Counted from the stretch's first letter, positions 8,821-17,608 are shown. The stretch: DNA of 64,000 nucleotides from an uncultured Candidatus Melainabacteria bacterium (GCA_934726055.1 CAKVCZ010000006.1:1-64000); one strand, 5' to 3'. A program made the numbers and translations. The notes: a model not told the origin generated them from the sequence alone.

Positions 8821-8888
8821 AGACACAGTTTACAAAATTTTTGAGATTTACGTATCCGACAACAAGGTACATTTTTTAATAATTACGT

Positions 8889-8916
8889 AAAAAAAAAAGT
8901 TCCTTGTGGGAACTTT
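8889..8916 (-). terminator. intrinsic terminator of predicted small RNA
   Basis: Eight-base-pair stem (AAAGTTCC / GGAACTTT) with a five-base loop, followed on the minus strand by seven or more T. No gene ends here, which is what points to a non-coding transcript. Confidence 0.8.
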
Positions 8917-9048
8917 GAAATTTTCTTCTTTAGGAAGGGAATGATAGGGTAGGTTAATGTGTAGTGTGTGTGTTAGTAGTAGTCTCTCTTTTCTCTCGTT
9001 CTTTCTCTTTTCTTATCTTAACGGAAATAAATCTCTCTCACTTTATAT
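8889..9048 (-). ncRNA. predicted small RNA (~160 nt)
   Basis: The minus strand carries a complete transcription unit without an ORF or even an ATG: promoter ATGACA-18 bp-GATAAT (9079-9084 and 9055-9060), predicted start near 9048, and an intrinsic terminator at 8889-8916 (AAAGTTCC-CACAA-GGAACTTT plus seven T). The body is largely unstructured: a purine-rich half (repeated AGAGAAA-like units), then ACTACTACTAACACACACAC, then a C-rich segment (CCTACCCTATCATTCCCTTCC) that could pair with Shine-Dalgarno-like G-rich sequences. It matches no RNA family I know. It could alternatively be an attenuated leader of the flavoenzyme gene downstream. Confidence 0.6.
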
Positions 9049-9054
9049 CTTGAT

Positions 9055-9084
9055 ATTATCTTGTGTCTATTTAATGTTTGTCAT
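9055..9084 (-). promoter_or_regulatory. promoter of predicted small RNA
   Basis: Minus-strand -35 ATGACA (9079-9084) and -10 GATAAT (9055-9060), each 5 of 6 to consensus, separated by 18 bases. They point away from the 579-aa gene and toward the terminator at 8.9 kb. Confidence 0.6.
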
Positions 9085-9214
9085 CCTCGACTTACATGTA
9101 TATTAAGTATTTTTGGAAGGTCCGATTTCAGACATGTGATTTTTTGTTACAATTCTTAACAACACAAACAAAAAACCAATAGTTACAAGCATTTTGGTAT
9201 ATAATTAACTTATT

Positions 9215-10954
9215 ATGAACAAACGAACTTTACTTTTATTATTTATTTTTCTTTTAGGGTTAAGTATTTTAGTCCATAAATCGGTAATAAAATACGTGTA
9301 TGTTAGTCCTGAAGTAAACACGAAATCGCTTATAAAATCGACAAAAATTATTAAATCTGTCGATAACAATTTAGACAAAATCATGTCTTTTTGTAATAAA
9401 GAATTCAAAGATATGAAATATGAATACAAAAATTACTACGGCAGTGGATTTTTAAAAGAAAATACCATCCCAAATGATTTGGATACATCTGTTGGAATAA
9501 ACCTTGGGTACTATGAATACAACGGTAAAAATCTTGAAGATATATCAAAATCGCTTGAGAAGAAAGTTTCAGCATGGCATCTATATTCATATTTAGTATT
9601 TGCAACAGACAAGCATAAAAAATACATTATTGATGATGGTATAATAACAAAATTAGGCATTTTAGTAAATAAAAAGAATGAAAATATAAAAAATATTTCA
9701 TCAGGATTAAAAGAGGTTTTATCGGGAAATGTACAAGTTATACATAAAAATAAACTATTCAACAAGGTAAATGTAGATTATACCTTTATTTTAAATAAGG
9801 GAGAAGTTTTAATAAGCGATATACCTTCACTCTATTTACTATCAAAAGAGGTAATCTACAATGATACAATGAAAGACTACCCAAGAGAAATAACTGTTTT
9901 GCCTGATTTCTTTGTTACGATAAAAGACACGACAACAAATAAAATCAATAAAATCGAACTAATTGAAGAATCTTTTATGGGACAGCGTTTTCAAATCTCA
10001 AGAAGATTTTTTGTACCAATAGTGTTTACAGGAAACAACTCATTATCATATCTGAAAAATCTTGACTACTTGAATGACAATAAAAGGTTTGTAGATGTTA
10101 GAATGTTTAATTTCTTCAGATATTTAAACGAAGTACAAACACATTTTGATATAACGGTAGAGCCAATTAAATTACTAAAACGATTGCATCAATGTGCGGA
10201 TATAATTTCTCCTGCCCTAACTAAAGAGCAAAGAAACAAAATTTATTCAGATATAAGAAAAGTTATGCAAAATGAGGATATAAAACTTGTTAATGACTAT
10301 TCTGTTGCAATGAAAAATATCAATAAAATAATGTCAAATAAATATATATTTGATGAAACAAATAAATCCGGTTACTTGTCTGAATTGTTAGATATATCGA
10401 ACTATTCATTACAAGCGTTATCTAAAAATAAAAATTATATGGAGGAAATTAAAAAGTTAAGTGAATATCAATATCAAGTAATAATGATGATAAAAGGACT
10501 AAATTCTCCAGAAAAACTAAAAGAACTTCATGATTACATGGATAACAATTATATAACCATTACAGTAGAACTTACAAAAATCATTAACAAAAACATTCAA
10601 AACAGACAAGATTTTGTTGATGATTTCAAGATACTTCAAAACATATCAGATAATGCAGGATTCCACAAAATTAAATTGTATTATGCAGATCAAAATTTAA
10701 TTAACATAGCAAAAAATGACTTTACAAAAAAACTTACGCAAAATGACATTCAAAAAATGGTGAAAGAGAATGATTTGCCAAGTGCGAGATATAACCTTGT
10801 GGAAGAAAAAGACATTGCGAAAACAAATATGGAAGAAATTCATTTTGTAAGGTATAATTCAACAAAATCACAAGACGAATATTGGAACAATCTTCAACAA
10901 ATATTGATTCAAGATAAATCCAATTTCAAAATAAAACACAAATACTGGTTGTAA
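9215..10954 (+). CDS. membrane-anchored protein of unknown function, 579 aa
   Basis: Not recognised. One N-terminal hydrophobic helix (about residues 4-22, LLLLFIFLLGLSILV) would act as an uncleaved anchor or signal, leaving ~550 residues outside the cytoplasm. The rest is rich in Lys, Asn and Ile, mixed alpha/beta at first and largely helical after residue ~300. No catalytic motif or repeat was found and there are few cysteines. Extended -10 TGGTATATAAT ends nine bases before the ATG and no Shine-Dalgarno is present, so the message may be leaderless. It is single-gene; its 3' end abuts a decayed pilin-like gene on the other strand. Confidence 0.75.
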   Translation: MNKRTLLLLFIFLLGLSILVHKSVIKYVYVSPEVNTKSLIKSTKIIKSVDNNLDKIMSFCNKEFKDMKYEYKNYYGSGFLKENTIPNDLDTSVGINLGYYEYNGKNLEDISKSLEKKVSAWHLYSYLVFATDKHKKYIIDDGIITKLGILVNKKNENIKNISSGLKEVLSGNVQVIHKNKLFNKVNVDYTFILNKGEVLISDIPSLYLLSKEVIYNDTMKDYPREITVLPDFFVTIKDTTTNKINKIELIEESFMGQRFQISRRFFVPIVFTGNNSLSYLKNLDYLNDNKRFVDVRMFNFFRYLNEVQTHFDITVEPIKLLKRLHQCADIISPALTKEQRNKIYSDIRKVMQNEDIKLVNDYSVAMKNINKIMSNKYIFDETNKSGYLSELLDISNYSLQALSKNKNYMEEIKKLSEYQYQVIMMIKGLNSPEKLKELHDYMDNNYITITVELTKIINKNIQNRQDFVDDFKILQNISDNAGFHKIKLYYADQNLINIAKNDFTKKLTQNDIQKMVKENDLPSARYNLVEEKDIAKTNMEEIHFVRYNSTKSQDEYWNNLQQILIQDKSNFKIKHKYWL

Positions 10955-10960
10955 AAAATA

Positions 10961-11383
10961 CTTACAACTTCTATATCTACCCTCTGCATAGCCCAGTTTA
11001 TGACCATTTGGACAATTTCCATCAGAATCAACCATTAAATAATCCATATTATTATTGTCCATTATCCATTGGCTTGAAGCTCCACCATACCAATAAACTT
11101 GTTCCATCCAGTAATCTGTATCCAGTCTGTTCTCTGTATAATTACTTGGTTTTAAACCTTCTTTAGTTATTGCAAGAGCAAATACATCATGCCCGTAAGG
11201 ATATTTACATTTATTAGGGCCATCTATATCTATTAACATATAACCACATATAATTTTCTCTGTTTGATAATATAAGCGGCTACTTGTGCATGTTCCATTA
11301 CCAACACTATTAATGACAATATTTGAAACAGAGTTTATTCCTAAAGTAAACAATGCTACAATGCAAGTATTAAATTCATATAG
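10961..11383 (-). pseudogene. remnant of a pilin-like gene (C-terminal domain only)
   Basis: The reading frame encodes the C-terminal half of a pilin-like protein similar to the intact gene at 42.2-43.1 kb. Shared elements in order: CGYMLIDIDG (vs CGMLLVDIDT), HDVFALAITKEGLKP (vs IDIFHFCVTKNGVVP), WIMDNNNMDYL (vs WVIENDNMDYL), CPNGHKLGYAEGRYRSC (vs CPNDKLLGYGSGRVKSC). The prepilin leader, FTLAE motif and N-terminal helix are absent, and an in-frame stop lies just upstream at 11384-11386. The frame also lacks the stop expected after RSC and runs on into the convergent 579-aa gene. No ribosome site or usable start is evident; TTG at 11353 is the only candidate. Confidence 0.75.
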
Positions 11384-11477
11384 CTAGTATTTTAATCAAA
11401 CGTAATTAATGGACATATAATGGACATAATAAAAATAGAAAAACTATTAAAACCTTTTAAATTAAGGTAATACAGAA

Positions 11478-11558
11478 TGTCGACGGGGGGACTTGAACCC
11501 CCACGACTCTCGCCACATGCACCTCAAGCATGCATGTCTACCATTCCATCACATCGAC
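11478..11558 (-). tRNA. tRNA-Leu (anticodon GAG)
   Basis: The minus strand folds as a class II tRNA: acceptor GTCGATG/CGTCGAC with discriminator A, D-stem ATG/CAT around GAATGGTAGA, anticodon stem CATGC/GCATG enclosing TTGAGGT (anticodon GAG), a long variable arm and T-arm GGGGG-TTCAAGT-CCCCC. The 3' CCA is not encoded. It reads CUC/CUU leucine codons. It lies 55 bases downstream of the phosphohexomutase gene on the same strand, with a strong hairpin between them. Confidence 0.96.
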
Positions 11559-11572
11559 ACGTATTTTTTTGG

Positions 11573-11603
11573 GGGCGGATTTTGATTTTATCAAAATCCG
11601 CCC
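11573..11603. terminator. strong hairpin between phosphohexomutase gene and tRNA-Leu
   Basis: A 13-bp perfect stem GGGCGGATTTTGA / TCAAAATCCGCCC with a five-base loop. On the minus strand (the direction of both flanking genes) it is followed by CCAAAAAAA, not a T-run; on the plus strand by TATTTTATT. It could be an RNA-processing or stability hairpin between co-transcribed genes, or a weak terminator. Confidence 0.6.
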
Positions 11604-11612
11604 TATTTTATT

Positions 11613-13886
11613 CTAAAATTTATACTCAGGTATCACAAATTGTTCATTATTTGCATCTACATTCACAAACTCTAAGTAATAATCCATTGCAGTATCTTTT
11701 GTTTTTTCGTACATTTCATCAGAAACATACTTTTTATGCAATTCTGTTCTATCACCTGAATAATTACCCATTGCTTGTGCAAATTTGATAATTTCATCTA
11801 ATTTCAATCCTGCACCGTATGCTTTTGTTTTTGCATCAGTACCTGATGGTCTTATTTCTATATACTTATCTGTAAATTCAAGATATGTACCATCACCTAC
11901 AAATTTGATTGCAACTAAATTGTCAAAATTCAAGTCTTTAAATGCATCCTTTAAAACATCTTTTGCCTGTTCAAATGACATTTTGCCTGAACGAATTGCA
12001 ATAGCTAAAGACAAATAGAATAAGTCATTTTTCGTTCTTAATTTTTCACCTTCAACTTTTGCTTGTTTCAATTTGTCAATATCAGGTTCTGATTCATTAT
12101 AATATGCAATATCTACACGAGTGTCAAATTGACCGTTTATTCCATTATCTTTGAATACTTCCAATAAGTATTCTGACATTGTTTTATTTTCTTCTTCAAG
12201 CTTTGAGGATAGGGCTGATGCAACTAAAATTGCTTCTGTTGCAGATTTTTCTCTCATCGCAATTGCTTCACGACCTGATAATGACTTAATCATTTCTTCT
12301 CCGCCCATAATCATGCCGCCAGATTCTTCACCACCAAAAATTAATCTTGGAGATTTGCCTAAGTTGATTTCTTGACCAAATACATCAAATACTTTAACTT
12401 CTTCATTTGGAGCTTTTTTAAGTTTTAATTCAACTTTTTTCATAATATTCGCAATTTCTTTGAAACCAACAGGAACATTTACAACTGCAATATTATTTGA
12501 TTTTGCCCATTCATCCCAACTCATTGCAGATGCGGTTGTTTTAATCATAAATCTCGGATGATTATTCCATTTTCCTTGTGATTTCAACATCTTCATTCTG
12601 AAATCCATCAACATCAAAAATGCTTGGTTTGCGGTAAACACAGTCAAAACTCTGCCATTACCCAACTTAACATAAGCAATACCGGATGCATCAAGCTTTG
12701 ATACTTCTTTTTCATCTTCAATTTGTGTAACAGTTAATCTGTCATGGTCAGGGTCTGTAATAAGAACCGCTGTACCAACAGGATAATCTGCCAAAACCTT
12801 ATCGTAATGCAATGTTTCAATTACAGGGAAATAACTTTCTCCATTTGAACGTTTTGCTAAAACTGTCGCATCTACTGAATAATCATAAAAAGTTTTGTTA
12901 CCTTTTGGGTCAACATCATATTTACCGATTGAGTGGAAGAACGGGTCTTCTTTTTCGTTCAACCAAACAAATTTATCTGAAATATTTAATGATTTCAAAA
13001 CTCTGCTTAATGTTCTGTAAGCTGAACCGCCAACGTTTTCAATCACAATTTTATTTTGTGCTTTTTTAATAAAATCTAAGTTATCTTTTTCTGCAACACC
13101 TGATTTTAAATATTCAACATACAAATCAACACCGTCATTTAATTTATCCATAATTTTTTCATCAATCAACGGGTTGTTTTCTGCTGCAATTTTAATTTCA
13201 TATGTGCCGTCTTTTTCTGTTTTGTCAAAAATTTCTTGAATTTTTTGAACAAACTCAGCAGATTCTTCAGGTAAATATTGACTACCTTGAGAATTTAAAT
13301 CTTTTGTAGCGTTTTTAACGGAAATACCGTGGCTTGAAGTGATATATTCTCCGCCAACTAAATCTAATTTAAATGCCAAGAAAGATGCCAACCAAATTGG
13401 AATAGTTCTTTTTTCAACAGGAACAAGAGTTTTAATTCCTTGTGCTGCTTGAATCCTTGCAATAGCATCCAAGAATAAATCTGAATTGTATCTAACTTCG
13501 CGTCCTGCAAGTTTAAGAATTTGTTTATTAGGATATTTTTCAACAGCAACAAGAGCTTTAGCTAATGTTGCAAGAACAATACCAACCAAATTTATTGGAA
13601 AACGTGTATCTTGCGGATATAAAATATTTTGCGGACCTCTAATACCTGCTGTTGAAACTTTTGCTTCTTTTGCATAGTTTGCAAACCATTCTTTTAAATT
13701 TAAACCTTCAGGATTGTTTTTTTCATCATAAGGTAATAAATGTTCTTTTTTAAGAGTAAAAGTAAATTCTCCCTTATTTGAAAAATCCATCAAATTAAGA
13801 TTTTTTACATAATCGGGTGTTCTGTCATAAACACTTTCAAACAATTGTTTTTCTAATTCGCAAGATGCAGTTTTTTCAATAACCAT
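11613..13886 (-). CDS. phosphohexomutase family protein (phosphoglucomutase/phosphomannomutase-like), large form
   Basis: A 757-aa member of the alpha-D-phosphohexomutase superfamily, interconverting sugar 1- and 6-phosphates. Visible elements: a catalytic serine loop near residue 185 that reads ITSSHGIS rather than TASHNP, the Mg-binding loop DPDHDRLTV (usually DGDxDR), sugar-binding GGEESGG, and the C-terminal phosphate loop RPSGTDAKTKAYG. It is ~200-300 residues longer than classical PGM/PMM. Both metal- and serine-loop variations make substrate prediction unsafe. Start is at ATG 13886, nine bases after AAGGAG; the frame also offers TTG 13892. Confidence 0.85.
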   Translation of the reverse strand: MVIEKTASCELEKQLFESVYDRTPDYVKNLNLMDFSNKGEFTFTLKKEHLLPYDEKNNPEGLNLKEWFANYAKEAKVSTAGIRGPQNILYPQDTRFPINLVGIVLATLAKALVAVEKYPNKQILKLAGREVRYNSDLFLDAIARIQAAQGIKTLVPVEKRTIPIWLASFLAFKLDLVGGEYITSSHGISVKNATKDLNSQGSQYLPEESAEFVQKIQEIFDKTEKDGTYEIKIAAENNPLIDEKIMDKLNDGVDLYVEYLKSGVAEKDNLDFIKKAQNKIVIENVGGSAYRTLSRVLKSLNISDKFVWLNEKEDPFFHSIGKYDVDPKGNKTFYDYSVDATVLAKRSNGESYFPVIETLHYDKVLADYPVGTAVLITDPDHDRLTVTQIEDEKEVSKLDASGIAYVKLGNGRVLTVFTANQAFLMLMDFRMKMLKSQGKWNNHPRFMIKTTASAMSWDEWAKSNNIAVVNVPVGFKEIANIMKKVELKLKKAPNEEVKVFDVFGQEINLGKSPRLIFGGEESGGMIMGGEEMIKSLSGREAIAMREKSATEAILVASALSSKLEEENKTMSEYLLEVFKDNGINGQFDTRVDIAYYNESEPDIDKLKQAKVEGEKLRTKNDLFYLSLAIAIRSGKMSFEQAKDVLKDAFKDLNFDNLVAIKFVGDGTYLEFTDKYIEIRPSGTDAKTKAYGAGLKLDEIIKFAQAMGNYSGDRTELHKKYVSDEMYEKTKDTAMDYYLEFVNVDANNEQFVIPEYKF

Positions 13887-13967
13887 TAGCAATAACTCCT
13901 TTCAATACGTTTATTTTATCACGAATAAAAGTATATACAAGAGTATAACAGGGTAGATTTTATAATA

Positions 13968-14636
13968 TTATAAAATACTTAATTGTTTTTCTGATTGCAA
14001 AATGTTTTTCAAAAATGAACGACGATGATATTTTGTTACACCGTATTTTTTTATTGCATCAATATGCTCTTTTGTTAAATATCCCGCATTTTTTGCCCAG
14101 TTGTATTGCGGAAATTCTTCATGCAATTTCTTCATATATCTATCACGAGTAACTTTTGCCAATATACTTGCAGCTGCAATTGATGCAGACTTTGAATCAC
14201 CTTTTATAACAAACTCTTGAGGACAATTATAATTTTTGATTAATCTATTTCCATCCACAATTGTTAAAATTGATTCTTTTAAAATATTATTACCCAGTTT
14301 TGAAATAACTTCTTCACAAGACAATTTCATAGCTTTTAGAGAACTGTTTAATATATTATATTTTTCAATCTCATCAACTTCTACACAATGAATTGCATTA
14401 ATTGTATTATTCAAAATTACATCATAAAGTTCTTCTCGAACTTTAGCACTCAACTTTTTGGAATCATTCAATTTTGATAATTCTTTTTCAATTTCAAAAT
14501 CATTTATATAAACAGCTGCTGCGAAAACGCCGCCTGATGCAGGACCTCTGCCGGCTTCATCCGTACCAATTAAATAAGCAACGTCAAAATTTTTATCAAA
14601 ATCAAATAAATTATGATTGTCCGTTTTCAAGTTCAT
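13968..14636 (-). CDS. rnhB: ribonuclease HII
   Basis: A 222-aa type 2 RNase H that removes RNA from RNA-DNA hybrids and starts excision of misincorporated ribonucleotides. The family opening YLIGTDEAGRGPASGG gives the first two catalytic acids (D26, E27); a third is in LTIVDGNRLI, and the conserved GDSKSASIAAASILAKVTRD follows. Length is normal. The ATG at 14636 lies inside the end of rbgA (26-base overlap). It forms a tight unit rplS-rbgA-rnhB, an arrangement also common in Firmicutes and other bacteria. Confidence 0.97.
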   Translation of the reverse strand: MNLKTDNHNLFDFDKNFDVAYLIGTDEAGRGPASGGVFAAAVYINDFEIEKELSKLNDSKKLSAKVREELYDVILNNTINAIHCVEVDEIEKYNILNSSLKAMKLSCEEVISKLGNNILKESILTIVDGNRLIKNYNCPQEFVIKGDSKSASIAAASILAKVTRDRYMKKLHEEFPQYNWAKNAGYLTKEHIDAIKKYGVTKYHRRSFLKNILQSEKQLSIL

Positions 14637-15465
14637 CTAAAATAAATCTTCCCATTTTTCCATCACGAAAATCTTTCAAAACAAGACTTGCCGTTCTTTC
14701 TATATCCGGTTCAGCATTCGATTTAATCCAATTTCTGCTGTTTGCAATACTCAACAAATCCAAAGTTTCTGTTTTGTAATATTCTTTTAAATTAGATTCG
14801 TATTTTCGAGAAAGAATATTCAACAAATCTTGTGCTACAAGTTGGTTATCGTAAGCATTTTCCGAAACAGAATTTACAAACGCCAGCTTTGTTGCTGCTT
14901 CTTGGTCATCCTGACGCATTGGAATAATACCCGGAGTGTCTAACAAATCTAAATCCTTATTAATTCTTACCCACTGTTGTTGGCGAGTTACACCTGCTTT
15001 TGCACCTATTTTTGTTTTTGAGGATTTTGTTAATTTGTTTATGATACTAGATTTACCAACATTTGGCATGCCAACAACCATAACTCTTGCAGGACGTCTT
15101 AGCAAGCCTTTAGCCATCTGAGCCTGTATTCTTGGTTCTGCTAACTCTAAAACTTTTTTTACTATTGGTGCCAAATCTTTTGAATTTTTTGCATCAGTAA
15201 CTAAAACAGAAGAATTTGAACATTGCTTTATCAAATCAATAAACAATTTCAATTCATGCCTGTCTGTTAAATCCGATTTATTTAACAAAATTAGGCGGGG
15301 TTTGCCGCCTAATAAAGTTTCAATATTGTTATACATACTGCTAAACGGAATTCTTGCATCCAAAACTTCAATCACAACATCACAAAGGTTTAACTTCTCC
15401 TTTAACTGTCTTTCAGCTTTGGCAATATGCCCCGGATACCAGTGAATATGACTATCTTTTTTCAA
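14611..15465 (-). CDS. rbgA: ribosome-biogenesis GTPase RbgA (YlqF)
   Basis: A 284-aa circularly permuted GTPase needed for late 50S assembly. The order of G motifs is the diagnostic permuted one: G4 NKSD (~residue 61), then G1 GMPNVGKSS (~130), then G3 DTPG (~177). The N-terminal HIHWYPGHIAKAERQL is typical. The start is a TTG at 15465, overlapping rplS by 14 bases and preceded within rplS by AAGGA at good spacing, so translation is probably coupled. Followed by rnhB with overlap. Confidence 0.96.
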   Translation of the reverse strand: MKKDSHIHWYPGHIAKAERQLKEKLNLCDVVIEVLDARIPFSSMYNNIETLLGGKPRLILLNKSDLTDRHELKLFIDLIKQCSNSSVLVTDAKNSKDLAPIVKKVLELAEPRIQAQMAKGLLRRPARVMVVGMPNVGKSSIINKLTKSSKTKIGAKAGVTRQQQWVRINKDLDLLDTPGIIPMRQDDQEAATKLAFVNSVSENAYDNQLVAQDLLNILSRKYESNLKEYYKTETLDLLSIANSRNWIKSNAEPDIERTASLVLKDFRDGKMGRFILDELENGQS

Positions 15466-15808
15466 TTTTTTCCTTAATACGAGTTGCTTTACCTGAACGT
15501 TCTCTCAAGTAGTATAATTTTGCTCTTCTAACATCACCACGTCTTAGAACTTGGATTTTTTCAATTCTTGGAGAGTGAATTAAGAATACACGTTCTACAC
15601 CAATACCTTGGAATACTTTTCTTACTGTAATAGTTTTATTTAAACCTTCGCCTCTATCTTTAATGATAGTACCTTCGAATGCTTGGGTTCTTTCTTTGTT
15701 ACCTTCAACGATTCTTACAAATACTTTTACTGTATCGCCAGGATTCATTTCAGGAATTTCAGCTTTTTTGAAGCCACTTTCTAAATTTTCAATAATCGGA
15801 TTTTTCAT
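15452..15808 (-). CDS. rplS: 50S ribosomal protein L19
   Basis: A 118-aa ribosomal protein at the 30S-50S interface. Highly conserved segments: FNPGDTVKV-like MNPGDTVKVFVRI, RTQAFEGTIIKDRGEG, TITVRKVFQGIGVERVF, HSPRIEKIQVLRRGDVRRAKLYYLR. Length is typical. The ATG at 15808 is preceded by AAAGGAATGG. First gene of a leftward operon with rbgA and rnhB; the 180-bp gap upstream separates it from the divergent metallopeptidase and is expected to hold its promoter. Confidence 0.98.
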   Translation of the reverse strand: MKNPIIENLESGFKKAEIPEMNPGDTVKVFVRIVEGNKERTQAFEGTIIKDRGEGLNKTITVRKVFQGIGVERVFLIHSPRIEKIQVLRRGDVRRAKLYYLRERSGKATRIKEKIEKR

Positions 15809-15984
15809 TTTTCCATTCCTTTATATTCTTCTTTTATTTTATATTTTTTGTTGCAAAAATACGGGTTTTGAAAACCTGTAAATTTATAATATTTTAAACA
15901 TAATCTAAATTCAAGTAGTACATTAATATTTGTTTATATTTGTCTTTAAAAGTATTAAAAATATTGCAGTATTTACCTGATATA

Positions 15985-15993
15985 TGGTATAAT
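15985..15993 (+). promoter_or_regulatory. extended -10 promoter of metallopeptidase gene
   Basis: TGGTATAAT (extended -10) at 15985-15993. Initiation near 16000 would give a ~30-base leader with AAGGA before ATG 16032, which excludes the longer reading frame beginning at 15993. Confidence 0.6.
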
Positions 15994-16031
15994 TGTGCGA
16001 GATTTTAAGAGTTATAAGGATATTGATTTAT

Positions 16032-17603
16032 ATGAGTTGTGATGAAAAATTTATACAATTAAGAGAAGAAATTTCTAAAGATTTAAAACCTATTTTATCT
16101 CATGCCGAAAAAGCATGCTGGGATTTTTATATTTTAAGCAATGAAGAAAATTTAGAAAAAATGAATTCGGCTCAAAACAAAGCTACCGATTTTTACGATA
16201 ATCCTGAGATTTACAAAAAGTTAAAAGAGATTAATGATAACGGCGGAGTAACTGAACTTCATTTAAAAAAACAATTAAAAAAACTTACAAGCGAATTCGG
16301 AGATGGAATTGAATTTAAAAAAGAGATAAAAACAATAAACGAAAAAGAAAACGAAATTTCGCAAAAAATCAATTCTTACATTATGGAAATAAACAACGAA
16401 CCTGTTTCAAAGGCTGAAATAGTACAAATTCTCCAAACAGAAACCAATACAGAATTAAGAAAAAAAGCATACATTGCAAAAATTTCAGCAGGAGATTACA
16501 TTGCAGATGATTTAACTGAACTTGTAAATTTAAGGAACGATTTTGCAAGAAAAAAAGGATATGATAACTATTTCGATTACAAATTAGAAGAAGATTACGA
16601 TATCACTCCAAACGAACTTGATAAATTATTACAAGAAGTTTGTGAAAAAACAAAAAATGCAAACGAAAAAGTTTTGGCAAAAACAAAAGAAAATCTTTCA
16701 ATTGCATTCAATATACCCATAACCGATTTAAGAAAATACCACTTTGGACTTATAACAGGAGAAAATCCTGAAAAAGCTGTTAATGAAAAAATAGGTACAA
16801 AAGAAGAAGTTGTCGATATTTGCAAAAATACTTACAAATGCATGGGGTACAATATTGATAATTTACCAATAATTTTGGATTTGTTTCCACGAGAAAATAA
16901 AAATACTCACGGTTTTTCTTTTCCGATAGAAGCAGGCAAAGATGCTCGAATTTTGGCTAATTTAACAAACAATGTAAGTTCAATTGACACATTATTACAC
17001 GAACTTGGACATTCTGTTTTTACGGTAAAAACAAATCCTAACCTTCCATTTTTAGAACAAGATACGACCTGCACAATGACAGAAGCTATTGCAATGATGA
17101 TGGGCGATTTGCCACGTTTGGAAAACATAATGAAAAACAAAATTTCTGACGAAATATTTGAAAACTTTAAAAAATCATTAGGAGATGAAGATTCAAAATT
17201 TATTGCATCTAGCCTTACTATCATAGATTTTGAAAGAAATATGTACAAAAATCCTAACCAAGATTTAAAACAACTTTGGAAAGATTTATGCATAAAATAC
17301 AAAGGTCATAGCATTAGTGATTCAGCCAATAATGAATGGGCAACAATTCCACATTATTTGTCGCATCCGGCATATTACCAAAATTATTTTAGAGCATCAC
17401 TAATAAAAGCCCAAATTTACAACGCTTTAACACAAAAACTCGGTGAATTGACCAAAAATTCAAATACAGCAAATTATCTTGATGAGCATATTTTCCAATA
17501 TGGTGGAGCTAAATTTGATGATGAAATTTTGATGATTGTATCCGGCAAAAAACTTTCTGCTGAAGATTTTTGTAATAGAATAAATGACCTAGTACGAGAT
17601 TAA
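16032..17603 (+). CDS. gluzincin metallopeptidase (M3/M2 type)
   Basis: A 523-aa cytosolic-type zinc peptidase. The motif HELGH (about residues 323-327) supplies two zinc ligands and the catalytic glutamate; a glutamate in TMTEAIAMMM, 24 residues after the second histidine, is the likely third ligand. The mostly helical architecture and C-terminal part (WATIPHYLSHPAYYQNYFRASL) fit the M2/M3 oligopeptidase or dipeptidyl-carboxypeptidase families; I cannot separate M2 from M3 by eye. There is no signal peptide. ATG 16032 is chosen over 15993 because of the promoter and AAGGA. It is followed after 5 bases by an AlkD-like gene. Confidence 0.88.
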   Translation: MSCDEKFIQLREEISKDLKPILSHAEKACWDFYILSNEENLEKMNSAQNKATDFYDNPEIYKKLKEINDNGGVTELHLKKQLKKLTSEFGDGIEFKKEIKTINEKENEISQKINSYIMEINNEPVSKAEIVQILQTETNTELRKKAYIAKISAGDYIADDLTELVNLRNDFARKKGYDNYFDYKLEEDYDITPNELDKLLQEVCEKTKNANEKVLAKTKENLSIAFNIPITDLRKYHFGLITGENPEKAVNEKIGTKEEVVDICKNTYKCMGYNIDNLPIILDLFPRENKNTHGFSFPIEAGKDARILANLTNNVSSIDTLLHELGHSVFTVKTNPNLPFLEQDTTCTMTEAIAMMMGDLPRLENIMKNKISDEIFENFKKSLGDEDSKFIASSLTIIDFERNMYKNPNQDLKQLWKDLCIKYKGHSISDSANNEWATIPHYLSHPAYYQNYFRASLIKAQIYNALTQKLGELTKNSNTANYLDEHIFQYGGAKFDDEILMIVSGKKLSAEDFCNRINDLVRD

Positions 17604-17608
17604 ATTTT

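Noticed and set aside
8940..9010. GT/CT-rich simple-sequence stretch as a repeat or phase-variable tract
   Set aside because: The unit is irregular and short; it is better explained as the body of the predicted small RNA on the other strand.
11613..13886. Several open frames on the plus strand across the phosphohexomutase gene
   Set aside because: They lack ribosome sites and protein-like composition and mirror the real gene; treated as shadows.
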